Position numbers and translations under genes: made by a program. From Bacilli bacterium (GTDB taxonomy: Bacteria > Bacillota_I > Bacilli_A > ML615J-28 > CAG-313): DNA of 24,151 nt. A model generated the notes under the pieces. The model ran no database searches, had not been told where the DNA came from, and saw nothing but the letters and a program-made list of their open reading frames with translations. How positions within the stretch are numbered: position 1 is the first letter of the stretch; each line of letters starts with the position of its first letter. The stretch covers positions 1-24,151 of the forward strand of contig CAADXH010000070.1 in NCBI GenBank assembly GCA_900752975.1, in the 5' to 3' direction. Below are positions 6,994-14,164 of this stretch, piece by piece.

Positions 6994-8760
6994 ATGAATT
7001 GGAATTTAACATATCATTTTAAGACTAAAGAAGAATTTGAACAAGCCTTTGAAAAATTACAAGCCTTTGTAACATTATTTTCTAACTTTAAAGGAAAATT
7101 ACACGAACCTGAACAATTTAAAAATTATTATTTGCTAATAAAAAAATTTGAAATAGAAGCTTCAAAAATATATCAATACGTTTCTCTTAAGAGTGATGCA
7201 AATAAAAAGAATGTAGAAAACGCGGCAGATGTTGCCAAATGCAGAATGATAATATATGCTTGTAGTGAAGCTACTTCGTTTGAATCACCTGAAATTATTA
7301 AGCTTGGAAAAGCAAAAGTAGAAGAATATCTTGGTATGTACCCTGAATTAAACGAATTTAAGTTTTATTTTGAAAAAATATTCCGTAATGCGGCGCACAT
7401 TTTAGATGAAAATAGTGAAAGATTATTATCAATTTATGCTCCATTAACAAGTGCAGGAAGTGAACTTTATAGTAGTATTGCGGTGGGAGATGGTAAATTT
7501 GAAGAGATACAACTATCAACTAAAGAAAAAGTTAAAGTAACTCCCGGCAATTACCGCTCTTTAATTACCGACTGTACAAATGCAAAAGATCGTCAAAAGA
7601 TTTTTGAAGCAGTTTTTAATACATATGAAAAACATAAAACAACTTATGCGACGATATATAATACGGTATTACAAGCTGATCAAGCAAATGCAAGAGCAAG
7701 AGGTTATAAAAACTCTCTTGAAGCACATTTATATGGTGATAATATACCACTAGCAGTTTATTATAATTTAGTAGATGTTGCGAGTAAATATAATAAAGGA
7801 TTAAAGAAATATATCAAATTACGTAAAAAATACTTAAATCTAAAAGTTTATCATACTTATGATAGATTTATGGAACTAGCATCGTCAAATAAAAAATATA
7901 CATATGAAGAAGCTAAAGAATTATTCTTTAATTCTCTTCAAGACTTTCCAGAAGATTTTAAGGATAAAGCTAAAGAAGTTTTAAAAGATGGTTTTGTTGA
8001 TGTTTATGAGCAAGAAGGAAAAAGAACAGGAGCATACTCATCAAGTTCAGTTAACCTTCACCCATTTATTTTATTAAATTATGATGGTACCCTTGATAGT
8101 GTGTTTACGGTTGCCCATGAATCAGGTCATTCAATGCATTCAATGTATGCTGCTGAAACTCAACCACCAATGTTACAAGATTATACCATCTTTGTTGCGG
8201 AAATAGCATCAACATTTAATGAACATGCTTTATTAGATTACTTTTTAAAATTACCAACTGCCACAAAAGATGAAAAAATTATGGTAATTCAAAAAGCAAT
8301 AGACAACATTGTTGGTACTTTCTATCGTCAAACATTATTTGCTGAATATGAATTAAAAGCTCATGAATTGATAGAAAATGATCAACCAATTAATCATGAA
8401 GTATTATCTAATATAATGATTGACTTATATAAAAAATACTATGGTTTAGATATTACCAAAGAAAAGGTAAAACAATATGTTTGGGCATATATTCCTCATT
8501 TATTCTATACCCCTTTCTATGTATATCAATATGCCACAAGTTTTGCAGCAAGTTTTAAATTATATCAAAGTGTAAGTAGTAAAGAACCAGAAGCAATGGA
8601 AAAGTATGTTAATTTATTAAGATCAGGTGGTTCTAAGTACCCAATTAAACAAGCAAGTGATGCTGGTGTTGACTTTATGAAGAAAGAAACATTCATGGCA
8701 GTTGTTAATCGCATGGATGAATTAGTAGATAAATTAGAACAATTACTTGAAGAAAAATAA
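6994..8760 (+). CDS. pepF: Oligoendopeptidase F, M3 family zinc metallopeptidase
   Basis: This 588-residue protein has the length and layout of PepF: an N-terminal helical region (about 1-200) and the M3 catalytic domain. The zinc site is HESGH (His375, Glu376, His379) with the third ligand Glu403 in FVAEIASTFNE; the downstream segment around VWAYIPHLFYTPFYVYQYATS is also typical. It is a cytoplasmic endopeptidase that cuts oligopeptides of roughly 7-17 residues and is thought to recycle peptides. No signal peptide is present. ATG 6994 follows AGGAGG closely. The gene stands alone between the RNA gene and a strong terminator. Confidence 0.95.
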   Translation: MNWNLTYHFKTKEEFEQAFEKLQAFVTLFSNFKGKLHEPEQFKNYYLLIKKFEIEASKIYQYVSLKSDANKKNVENAADVAKCRMIIYACSEATSFESPEIIKLGKAKVEEYLGMYPELNEFKFYFEKIFRNAAHILDENSERLLSIYAPLTSAGSELYSSIAVGDGKFEEIQLSTKEKVKVTPGNYRSLITDCTNAKDRQKIFEAVFNTYEKHKTTYATIYNTVLQADQANARARGYKNSLEAHLYGDNIPLAVYYNLVDVASKYNKGLKKYIKLRKKYLNLKVYHTYDRFMELASSNKKYTYEEAKELFFNSLQDFPEDFKDKAKEVLKDGFVDVYEQEGKRTGAYSSSSVNLHPFILLNYDGTLDSVFTVAHESGHSMHSMYAAETQPPMLQDYTIFVAEIASTFNEHALLDYFLKLPTATKDEKIMVIQKAIDNIVGTFYRQTLFAEYELKAHELIENDQPINHEVLSNIMIDLYKKYYGLDITKEKVKQYVWAYIPHLFYTPFYVYQYATSFAASFKLYQSVSSKEPEAMEKYVNLLRSGGSKYPIKQASDAGVDFMKKETFMAVVNRMDELVDKLEQLLEEK

Positions 8761-8761
8761 C

Positions 8762-8811
8762 AAAAAAGGATTGTAGTTAGAAATTAACACTTCTAATTAT
8801 CAATCCTTTTT
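8762..8811. terminator. Bidirectional terminator between pepF and thiT
   Basis: A long stem: 11 perfect outer pairs (8763-8773 with 8801-8811) and an inner stem of nine more with one G-U pair. A-rich and T-rich flanks serve both convergent genes. Confidence 0.85.
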
Positions 8812-8819
8812 AGTATATA

Positions 8820-9359
8820 TTATTCTGTTAAATATTTTTTTGGTAGTGCCCTCATTAACACAATTACAGCAGCTATACAAATCGCCATACTTATACCGGT
8901 GTAAGTACCATTATATGTGATTGAGTAAGCAAATCCAGCTTCCCAGTATAATATGCCAGAAGCAACAAGACTAGCAAGTCGTAAAGCACATACTATCACA
9001 ATTGATCCAATAATAATTAATGCTTGGATATCACCCTTAGTTTTTTGAACAGGCTTTGCCACAATGCCAACTAGTCCAATTACTACGTTTGGAACAATAT
9101 AGTCTAATAATACTTGTGGAACTGTTATAAGGTATTCAGACCAAAGCAATTGAATAGTTCCAATCAATAAACCGGTAGTTAATCCACCCTTCAAACCATA
9201 TTTGTATCCCATAATAATAATAGGTACCATTGCAAGGGAGATTGAACCGCCATTTTTCCAGATAGATGCACTGATTAATCCAGCCACCAAATCAAGCACA
9301 AGTCCTAAAGCAGTAAAAATACTTACTTCAGCAATAAATCTAATTAGTTTTTTTCTCAT
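8820..9359 (-). CDS. thiT: ThiT, substrate-binding subunit of the ECF thiamine transporter
   Basis: The 179-residue membrane protein matches ThiT (YuaJ) in length and in its six hydrophobic helices. Signatures include Trp34 in SIWKNGGSISLAM, the glycine-rich YKYGLKGGLTTG turn (53-63), VPQVLLDY (80-87) and YNGTYTG (149-155); Trp34, Trp139 and Asn150 fit the known thiamine pocket. ThiT binds thiamine outside and works with a shared EcfA/EcfA'/EcfT module that is not in this window. A TPP riboswitch upstream confirms the thiamine role. Compared with Lactococcus ThiT as I recall it, the pocket Glu84 is Asp86 here and His125 aligns with a non-His residue (about Ser130). ATG 9359 follows AAAGGAG. 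Confidence 0.93.
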   Translation of the reverse strand: MRKKLIRFIAEVSIFTALGLVLDLVAGLISASIWKNGGSISLAMVPIIIMGYKYGLKGGLTTGLLIGTIQLLWSEYLITVPQVLLDYIVPNVVIGLVGIVAKPVQKTKGDIQALIIIGSIVIVCALRLASLVASGILYWEAGFAYSITYNGTYTGISMAICIAAVIVLMRALPKKYLTE

Positions 9360-9440
9360 GTCATTCTCCTTTAAAAAAAATAATAAATTTGGAAAATGCT
9401 AAAGAAATAAGAAATAAAATATATATATAGTTTAGTATAT

Positions 9441-9527
9441 TATATTTCCCTCCGCTAGCATTATCTAGTTCAGGTATAAGCGTCGTTATTTTCATAACCT
9501 CTCAGCCATAAGCTCCGCTAATATATC
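9441..9527 (-). promoter_or_regulatory. TPP (thiamine pyrophosphate) riboswitch
   Basis: Read on the minus strand it has the conserved TPP aptamer blocks in order: CTGAGAGG (9498-9505), ACCTGA (9470-9475) and GATAATGCTAGCGGAGGGA (9447-9465). Flanking AT-rich arms (ATATATT with AATATAT) can form P1. It lies about 80 bases ahead of thiT and should lower thiT expression when TPP is plentiful. I see no clear terminator between aptamer and gene, so the switching mechanism is open. Confidence 0.96.
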
Positions 9528-9535
9528 TAATATAT

Positions 9536-9563
9536 ATTATAAATATTATTTGATAAAAGTCAA
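9536..9563 (-). promoter_or_regulatory. Promoter of the TPP riboswitch-thiT transcript
   Basis: Minus-strand TTGACT (9558-9563) and TATAAT (9536-9541), 16-base spacing; the transcript would start just before the aptamer. Confidence 0.75.
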
Positions 9564-9600
9564 GAAATGTCGCTTGACTTTGCAATTATTACATATTTAA

Positions 9601-9629
9601 TTGACTAACATTTTTAAAAATGATATAAT
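9601..9629 (+). promoter_or_regulatory. Promoter of the four-helix membrane protein gene
   Basis: TTGACT (9601-9606) and TATAAT (9624-9629) with 17-base spacing and extended TG; divergent from the thiT promoter. Confidence 0.8.
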
Positions 9630-9667
9630 AATACCAGTTGTATATTTATATAGGAGGTTAGATTTAT

Positions 9668-10192
9668 ATGGCTAAAAGAAAAAATAATAGTAATGTTAAA
9701 AAAATATGTTCACTTGTTGCGGCTATATTTGGATTAATTGCTATTGCGATGATTTTTCTACCTGCAATTAATATTTTTGATAAAGATATTAATGGCGTAA
9801 AAGCAGTATTTGGTTATTCAGAAACTACAGGAACAATAATAAAGGTGAGTAGACAAATATTAGGATTATCAATAGGTAATTTAATAACTTATATTTTGGT
9901 TGTTATAGGCTTAGTATTTTCTCTTTTAACCTTAACTAAAATAGGTAGAAAAAATAAAGTATTACCACTTTTCGCTACAGTAGTATTTATTGCAGCGGGT
10001 GTATTATTCTTTTTTCAAGTTAACTTTGTAGTTCTTAGTACTGATCTTCTAGAAATGTTATCTATTGATCCAACAGAATATATTAAACAAGTTAAAAGTG
10101 AAAGTACTTTACTAGTTGGTCCAATCATTGCAGGTGTTTTATCTATCATTGCTGGATTATGTTCTGCAGTATCTGGATTATTAACAAAATAA
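9668..10192 (+). CDS. Small four-helix membrane protein of unknown function
   Basis: The 174-residue product starts at ATG 9668, about nine bases behind AGGAGG. Four hydrophobic helices are visible at about 12-34, 68-92, 98-123 and 147-172, with a basic N terminus (KRKNNSNVKK) that should face the cytoplasm. Two non-cytoplasmic loops (about 35-67 and 124-146) carry the few charged residues. I recognise no family motif. It has its own strong promoter and a terminator and is not part of an operon, so context gives no function. Confidence 0.75.
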   Translation: MAKRKNNSNVKKICSLVAAIFGLIAIAMIFLPAINIFDKDINGVKAVFGYSETTGTIIKVSRQILGLSIGNLITYILVVIGLVFSLLTLTKIGRKNKVLPLFATVVFIAAGVLFFFQVNFVVLSTDLLEMLSIDPTEYIKQVKSESTLLVGPIIAGVLSIIAGLCSAVSGLLTK

Positions 10193-10199
10193 AAGAAAA

Positions 10200-10226
10200 A
10201 CCTGATAAAAAATATCAGGTATTTTT
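10200..10226. terminator. Bidirectional terminator between the membrane protein gene and tRNA-Thr
   Basis: A perfect 7-bp stem (10201-10207 with 10213-10219) with T-rich tail on the plus strand and an A-rich left flank that reads as a T run on the minus strand. It can serve both genes. Confidence 0.8.
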
Positions 10227-10232
10227 CAAATA

Positions 10233-10308
10233 TGGTGCTGAGAATGGGAATCGAACCTACGACCTACTGATTACGAGTCAGTTGCTCTACCGACTGAGCT
10301 ATCCCAGC
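10233..10308 (-). tRNA. tRNA-Thr, anticodon CGU
   Basis: A 76-nt cloverleaf on the minus strand with encoded CCA (10233-10235). Acceptor GCTGGGA pairs with TCTCAGC, D arm GCTC/GAGC, anticodon arm ACTGA/TCAGT with loop CTCGTAA (anticodon CGT, reading ACG), variable AGGTC, T loop TTCGATT. The T stem GTAGG/CCCAT has an A-C mismatch at the middle pair (51-63). It is a single tRNA gene. An extended -10 (TGATAAAAT) lies just upstream at 10318-10326 on the minus strand. Confidence 0.95.
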
Positions 10309-10317
10309 AGCATATAT

Positions 10318-10326
10318 ATTTTATCA
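10318..10326 (-). promoter_or_regulatory. Extended -10 promoter element of tRNA-Thr
   Basis: Minus-strand TGATAAAAT ends about ten bases before the mature tRNA 5' end, implying a very short leader. No clear -35. Confidence 0.5.
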
Positions 10327-10393
10327 TACTTTCTCATTTTTTGCATAGATAAAACATTTTAAGTATTATATAATGTTATTTATCAATATTTTG

Positions 10394-10435
10394 AAAAAAA
10401 GTAGAAGATAGAATAAGACTATTTTCTACTTTTTG
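10394..10435 (-). terminator. Intrinsic terminator overlapping the end of the thermonuclease gene
   Basis: On the minus strand an A-rich arm reading AAAAAGTAGAAAATAG pairs with CTATCTTCTACTTTTTTT. The stop codon TAG (10426-10428) lies inside the upstream arm. Confidence 0.75.
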
Positions 10436-11244
10436 GATTTATAGTTATAATTTGGATCAATTTCTCCATAGAACCTACGACCTGTTTTTTTCGCAAGTAT
10501 TGAGGTTTCAAACATAATTTTAAAATATTTAGATTTTGATGAAGTAGTAGAATTAGTATAGGCTTCTTGAACTAATTGTAGGTTGAGTAATTTGCCATCC
10601 ACCCAAACCCAGGCTAAATATCTACCATAAGACTCGGTACGGGCACCTTCGGCTTCAAGGACGATAGTTGAAGCATTATTAAGAATATTTGCTGTAAACT
10701 TAGAAGCTGCTTTACCCCATGGATCATTTTGAATGGTTGATTCAGGTGTATCAATGCCTAAAAATCTAACTTTTAATAGTTTGTTTGGAGTAGTGGAATT
10801 AGGATCATAAAAATGAGCAGTATCACCATCAACGCATCTCGCAAGTTTTACTTCACCAATTCCATCATCAACGAAACTCTTTCCTTTATAATCAGTATCA
10901 AGCGTTACTTTATCAAGGTTATTAATATTAAGATGTAATGGGGTAGTATATATATCTATGAGTTTATCATTAGTAATAGTACTACCAGCTTTAAGGCCAT
11001 TCTCATAGCAAACAAATTTGTCATAGTCATTTTGGTCATTACAAATTATTTTCGCAAACTTAAATTCATAGGTTACTTTTAACGCATCAAGCTCATTAGA
11101 TATTTGTTTTCTTGAAAGCCCTGTTAAATCAGGTAATGTAATTTCTTTTACTTCATTGTTTTCTGTCTTATTCACACAAGAAGTAAAATGCCAACAACAA
11201 ACAATTAACAATAAAGATAAAAATATTTTAAGTCTTCTTGTCAT
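10426..11244 (-). CDS. Lipoprotein with PASTA-like module and thermonuclease (SNase) domain
   Basis: The 272-residue product begins with a signal peptide and a lipobox-like FTSC (Cys23); Phe at -3 is unusual. Residues about 35-102 look like one PASTA-type repeat (LPDLTGLSRKQ start, ENGLKAGSTI turn). Residues about 130-255 form a staphylococcal-nuclease domain with every catalytic residue: Asp141 (VDGDT), Arg160, Asp165, Glu168 (VRFLGIDTPES) and Arg208 (YGRYLAW). It should be a calcium-dependent, membrane-anchored DNA/RNA nuclease, perhaps for scavenging nucleotides or biofilm DNA. ATG 11244 follows GAGGTGAT. It is transcribed alone, divergent from the CHAP lipoprotein gene. Confidence 0.88.
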   Translation of the reverse strand: MTRRLKIFLSLLLIVCCWHFTSCVNKTENNEVKEITLPDLTGLSRKQISNELDALKVTYEFKFAKIICNDQNDYDKFVCYENGLKAGSTITNDKLIDIYTTPLHLNINNLDKVTLDTDYKGKSFVDDGIGEVKLARCVDGDTAHFYDPNSTTPNKLLKVRFLGIDTPESTIQNDPWGKAASKFTANILNNASTIVLEAEGARTESYGRYLAWVWVDGKLLNLQLVQEAYTNSTTSSKSKYFKIMFETSILAKKTGRRFYGEIDPNYNYKSKK

Positions 11245-11262
11245 AGTATCACCTCTATAATA

Positions 11263-11292
11263 ATTATATCATTATTAAATCAAAAAAACCAA
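11263..11292 (-). promoter_or_regulatory. Promoter of the thermonuclease lipoprotein gene
   Basis: Minus-strand TTGGTT (11287-11292) and extended TATAAT (11263-11268), 18-base spacing. Confidence 0.6.
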
Positions 11293-11322
11293 CAAATTAA
11301 TAACAATTATATACATAAAATA

Positions 11323-11350
11323 TTGACTTATCGACAAAATATGCTATAAT
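11323..11350 (+). promoter_or_regulatory. Promoter of the CHAP lipoprotein gene
   Basis: TTGACT (11323-11328) and TATAAT (11345-11350), 16-base spacing with an extended TG. Confidence 0.75.
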
Positions 11351-11382
11351 TATTGTAACAATATATGAAAGAAGGTAATTTA

Positions 11383-13032
11383 ATGAAACGAGGTCTCAAA
11401 TATTTATTTATTATTTTATCATTATTAGTTTTAGTTAGTTGTAACAATAACCAAACTAATGATACTACTAAAAAAGATGTAATTATAAACGTTAGTGATA
11501 GTATTGAACAGGGGTATTTAGATGAACTAAAGATTAGTTCTGATGGAATTGATGGTTTAATTTCTGATTTTAATTATCACATTAGTTTATCTAATGATAA
11601 TTTAAAATATTTTGATGAAGGGTATCTTTTTGCAAATTCTCTTGGTAAAACTAAAATTACACTTTTAAATAGTGACAACAAAGAACTTGCAAGCAAGGAA
11701 GTTACAATTGTTGAAAATACTGATAAGAGTTCACTTCCTGAATTTAATCTAGCAAGAGAGTATATGCAAATGAATGAGTCAATTGCCTTAAGAATGAATA
11801 AATTAAATGATATTAACTTATATGATGTATTTATTTTTAATGCTAATATTATTATGCTTAATAACCAAAATCGTTTCGTTTCACTTGGATATGGTACAGC
11901 TGATGTGTTTGTACGATTAAAAACTAACCATAGTTGTACTGCTTATACAAGAATTTCAGTTGTTGAAGATGCTCCTAAATTATTTGTTTCTAAAGATGTA
12001 ATGGGCGTTGGTGAAAAAGCATATTTGGATATTAGTAATCTAGGTATAACTAAAGGTGAGCAACTTGAAGATTTTAAATGGGAATTAAGTAATGATAATT
12101 TTGTTCTTAATGATGATTATACAATAACTGCAGTAAGACCTGGTACTACACAATTAGTAGTTACATCTCTTGCGAATGAATTTGTTAGTACTACATATGT
12201 TTTAAAAGTAATGGATACTACAAATGATAATATCAATATGACAATTAAAGAGACATATTTAGGTTCATTTAAAAAGGGAGAACAATTTCATGTTATTTTA
12301 AATGAAGGGTATGCACTGGAAAATGTAACTTTTGGTACTACTAATGAACAAGTTATTAGATATATTTTTGATGATATGTTTATGGCAATTGATGAAGGTT
12401 ATGCAACAATGTATGCCTATGAAAAGGAAAATCCTAATAACAAATCAGTTTATCGTATTAAAATTGAAGGAACTGCCGATATTGATTATGTCTCACGTGT
12501 TCTAAATCTTGCATTAGGTGAAAAAGGCTATGTAGAAAGATATGATGAAGTTAGTGGTGAATATGTTAATGATACAAAATATAATCATTGGTATAACATG
12601 GAAGGTGCATGGTGTGCAATGTTTGTTTCGTGGTGTTGGTATCATTCTGGTTTAAGCCAAAATTTATTATTAAAATATTGTAGTGTATCAGCAGGTTGCG
12701 AATGGTGTAAAGAAAAGGGAATCTTCAAATATAAAGAAGAATACCATCCAAAATCAGGAGACATCATTTTCTTCTTAAGTGCTGGTTCATCACATACAGG
12801 TATGGTTGTTTATGCTGATGATGATTATGTTTATACAATAGAAGGAAATGCAAGTAATAGAGTAGATGTATGGCGTTGGTCATTAAAAGACGCAAGAATT
12901 ACAGGTTATGGAACTCCTGCTTATCCTACATATAATGGAACTCCAGAAGATTTTAGTTGGATTGTGACTAAAAAAACAGATGATGGTAAGTATTGGTGGA
13001 ACAATGTACCTGAAAAACAAATAACACAATAA
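11383..13032 (+). CDS. Lipoprotein with Ig-like modules and C-terminal CHAP-type cysteine peptidase/amidase
   Basis: The 549-residue protein starts at ATG 11383, eight bases behind AGAAGG (an in-frame ATG at 11365 has no site). The signal peptide ends in LVSC (Cys20). Several Ig-like modules fill about 30-375; the ones near 200-285 and 290-370 look like Big_2 (ending in GTTQLVVTS and GYATMYAY). The C-terminal region (about 376-540) has the CHAP/NlpC-like pattern: Cys411 in AWCAMFVSWC, SGDIIFF, His471 in SSHTGMV, and Asn489 in EGNAS. CHAP enzymes cut peptidoglycan amide or peptide bonds, so a wall-remodelling role at the cell surface is likely. It is a single-gene unit, divergent from the thermonuclease lipoprotein. 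Confidence 0.85.
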   Translation: MKRGLKYLFIILSLLVLVSCNNNQTNDTTKKDVIINVSDSIEQGYLDELKISSDGIDGLISDFNYHISLSNDNLKYFDEGYLFANSLGKTKITLLNSDNKELASKEVTIVENTDKSSLPEFNLAREYMQMNESIALRMNKLNDINLYDVFIFNANIIMLNNQNRFVSLGYGTADVFVRLKTNHSCTAYTRISVVEDAPKLFVSKDVMGVGEKAYLDISNLGITKGEQLEDFKWELSNDNFVLNDDYTITAVRPGTTQLVVTSLANEFVSTTYVLKVMDTTNDNINMTIKETYLGSFKKGEQFHVILNEGYALENVTFGTTNEQVIRYIFDDMFMAIDEGYATMYAYEKENPNNKSVYRIKIEGTADIDYVSRVLNLALGEKGYVERYDEVSGEYVNDTKYNHWYNMEGAWCAMFVSWCWYHSGLSQNLLLKYCSVSAGCEWCKEKGIFKYKEEYHPKSGDIIFFLSAGSSHTGMVVYADDDYVYTIEGNASNRVDVWRWSLKDARITGYGTPAYPTYNGTPEDFSWIVTKKTDDGKYWWNNVPEKQITQ

Positions 13033-13064
13033 AAAAAAGGTGTCATATCATATGGCACCTTTTT
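13032..13064 (+). terminator. Intrinsic terminator of the CHAP lipoprotein gene
   Basis: A-run, then a stem GGTGTCATA/TATGGCACC (one G-U pair) with a three-base loop and a run of five T, directly after the stop codon. Confidence 0.9.
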
Positions 13065-13141
13065 AAATTATTAGTTATAAGCAGTAATCGGAATATATTG
13101 GTAATAATGTGCAAATAATATATATAAATATAGTTCATAAG

Positions 13142-13170
13142 TGGACAAAAGCAGGCATTTATGATACAAT
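13142..13170 (+). promoter_or_regulatory. Promoter of the DUF368 gene
   Basis: TGGACA (13142-13147) and TACAAT (13165-13170), 17-base spacing, extended TG. Confidence 0.6.
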
Positions 13171-13194
13171 ATTTAAGCTAAAAGGAGTGAGACT

Positions 13195-14067
13195 ATGAAA
13201 TATTTAATAATAGCATTAAAGGGAATACTTCTAGGTATTGCAAGTGTTGCTATTCCTGGTTTAAGTGCCAGTACTGTCGCAATACTTGTTGGTACATATG
13301 CAATTATGATTGAATCAATTAGTGGTATTCTTAAGGACTTTAAAAAATATTTTCCATTTTTAGGTTCACTTATTTTAGGCTTTTTCATTGGTGCTATTCT
13401 TGGTTCAATATCAGTAAACATTATATATGTATTATTTCCACTACCAATTATTTTAATTATCATTGGCTCAATTATTGGAAGTATACCATCTAGTCTTGTA
13501 ACATTAATTCCTAAGGCAAAGAAATTATCTAATTGGTTAACTTTTGTTGTAGTTATAGCACTAATTGTTGTTTATTCATTTTGTATTAAAGAAGGAAATG
13601 CGATAGAAGTTCATGATTTATCAGTTGGTGACTATATTCATTGGTTTGTTATTGGCATCATTACTTCAACAACTTTAGTAATTCCTGGTATTGATTTTGC
13701 GGTAGTGTTTTTAGCTCTTGGTTATTATTACATTTTTACTAATATTATATATGAACTTGTCACTTTTAAGAACGTACTAATAAACTTATCAATTCTTGGA
13801 ACATATTTAATAGGATATGGTATTGGTTCATTCCTTTTATCTAAAATAATAAAATATTTAATGAATAAATATGCTGATGAATTTCAATTTGCTAGTTTTG
13901 CCTTTGTGATTGTTGCACCGATAATAATTGTTAAAACATGTATTATGGATAATCCTAATTTCCATTACAGTACACTAGAATTAATTTTTGGAACAATTCT
14001 TGGGTTACTTTCATTTGTTGTAATTTATTTATTAACAAGATATTTTCAAAAAAAAGAAACAAAATAA
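13195..14067 (+). CDS. popT: DUF368 family undecaprenyl-phosphate translocase (PopT type)
   Basis: The 290-residue polytopic membrane protein carries the DUF368 signature GIASVAIPGLSASTVAILVG (14-33) near its start and a second, related half beginning at VIPGIDFAVVFLALG (162-176); this internal duplication around Ile-Pro-Gly is typical of the family. DUF368 proteins (PopT) have been identified as translocases that return undecaprenyl phosphate to the inner face of the membrane for wall polymer synthesis. About eight to nine helices are visible. ATG 13195 follows AAAAGGAG. It is a single gene with promoter and terminator. Presence of PopT, VanZ and CHAP proteins suggests that the organism makes undecaprenyl-linked polymers. 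Confidence 0.85.
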   Translation: MKYLIIALKGILLGIASVAIPGLSASTVAILVGTYAIMIESISGILKDFKKYFPFLGSLILGFFIGAILGSISVNIIYVLFPLPIILIIIGSIIGSIPSSLVTLIPKAKKLSNWLTFVVVIALIVVYSFCIKEGNAIEVHDLSVGDYIHWFVIGIITSTTLVIPGIDFAVVFLALGYYYIFTNIIYELVTFKNVLINLSILGTYLIGYGIGSFLLSKIIKYLMNKYADEFQFASFAFVIVAPIIIVKTCIMDNPNFHYSTLELIFGTILGLLSFVVIYLLTRYFQKKETK

Positions 14068-14080
14068 AATAGAAAATGAA

Positions 14081-14114
14081 GAGAGTTAATTTTTATTAAT
14101 TAACTTTTTCTTTT
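14081..14114 (+). terminator. Intrinsic terminator of the DUF368 gene
   Basis: Stem AGTTAATT/AATTAACT with a six-base loop, an A-rich left flank and a T-rich tail. Confidence 0.75.
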
Positions 14115-14119
14115 GTTTC

Positions 14120-14148
14120 TTGCAAAAAGTTTTAATATTTGATATAAT
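14120..14148 (+). promoter_or_regulatory. Promoter of the hydrolase-MazG-VanZ gene cluster
   Basis: TTGCAA (14120-14125) and TATAAT (14143-14148), 17-base spacing, extended TG. It excludes the upstream in-frame TTG at 14120 as a start codon. Confidence 0.75.
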
Positions 14149-14164
14149 GTTTAGGGGTGTTACT

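Noticed and set aside
10159..10362. Plus-strand open frame of 67 residues across tRNA-Thr
   Set aside because: It is translated antisense tRNA sequence (NGNRTYDLLIT...), a common false gene.
13173..13463. Minus-strand open frame opposite the start of the DUF368 gene
   Set aside because: A shadow of the strongly coding plus strand, without a ribosome site or family match.
14120..14164. N-terminal extension of the beta-lactamase-like protein from TTG 14120
   Set aside because: That segment contains the -35 and -10 promoter elements; ATG 14165 has the ribosome site.
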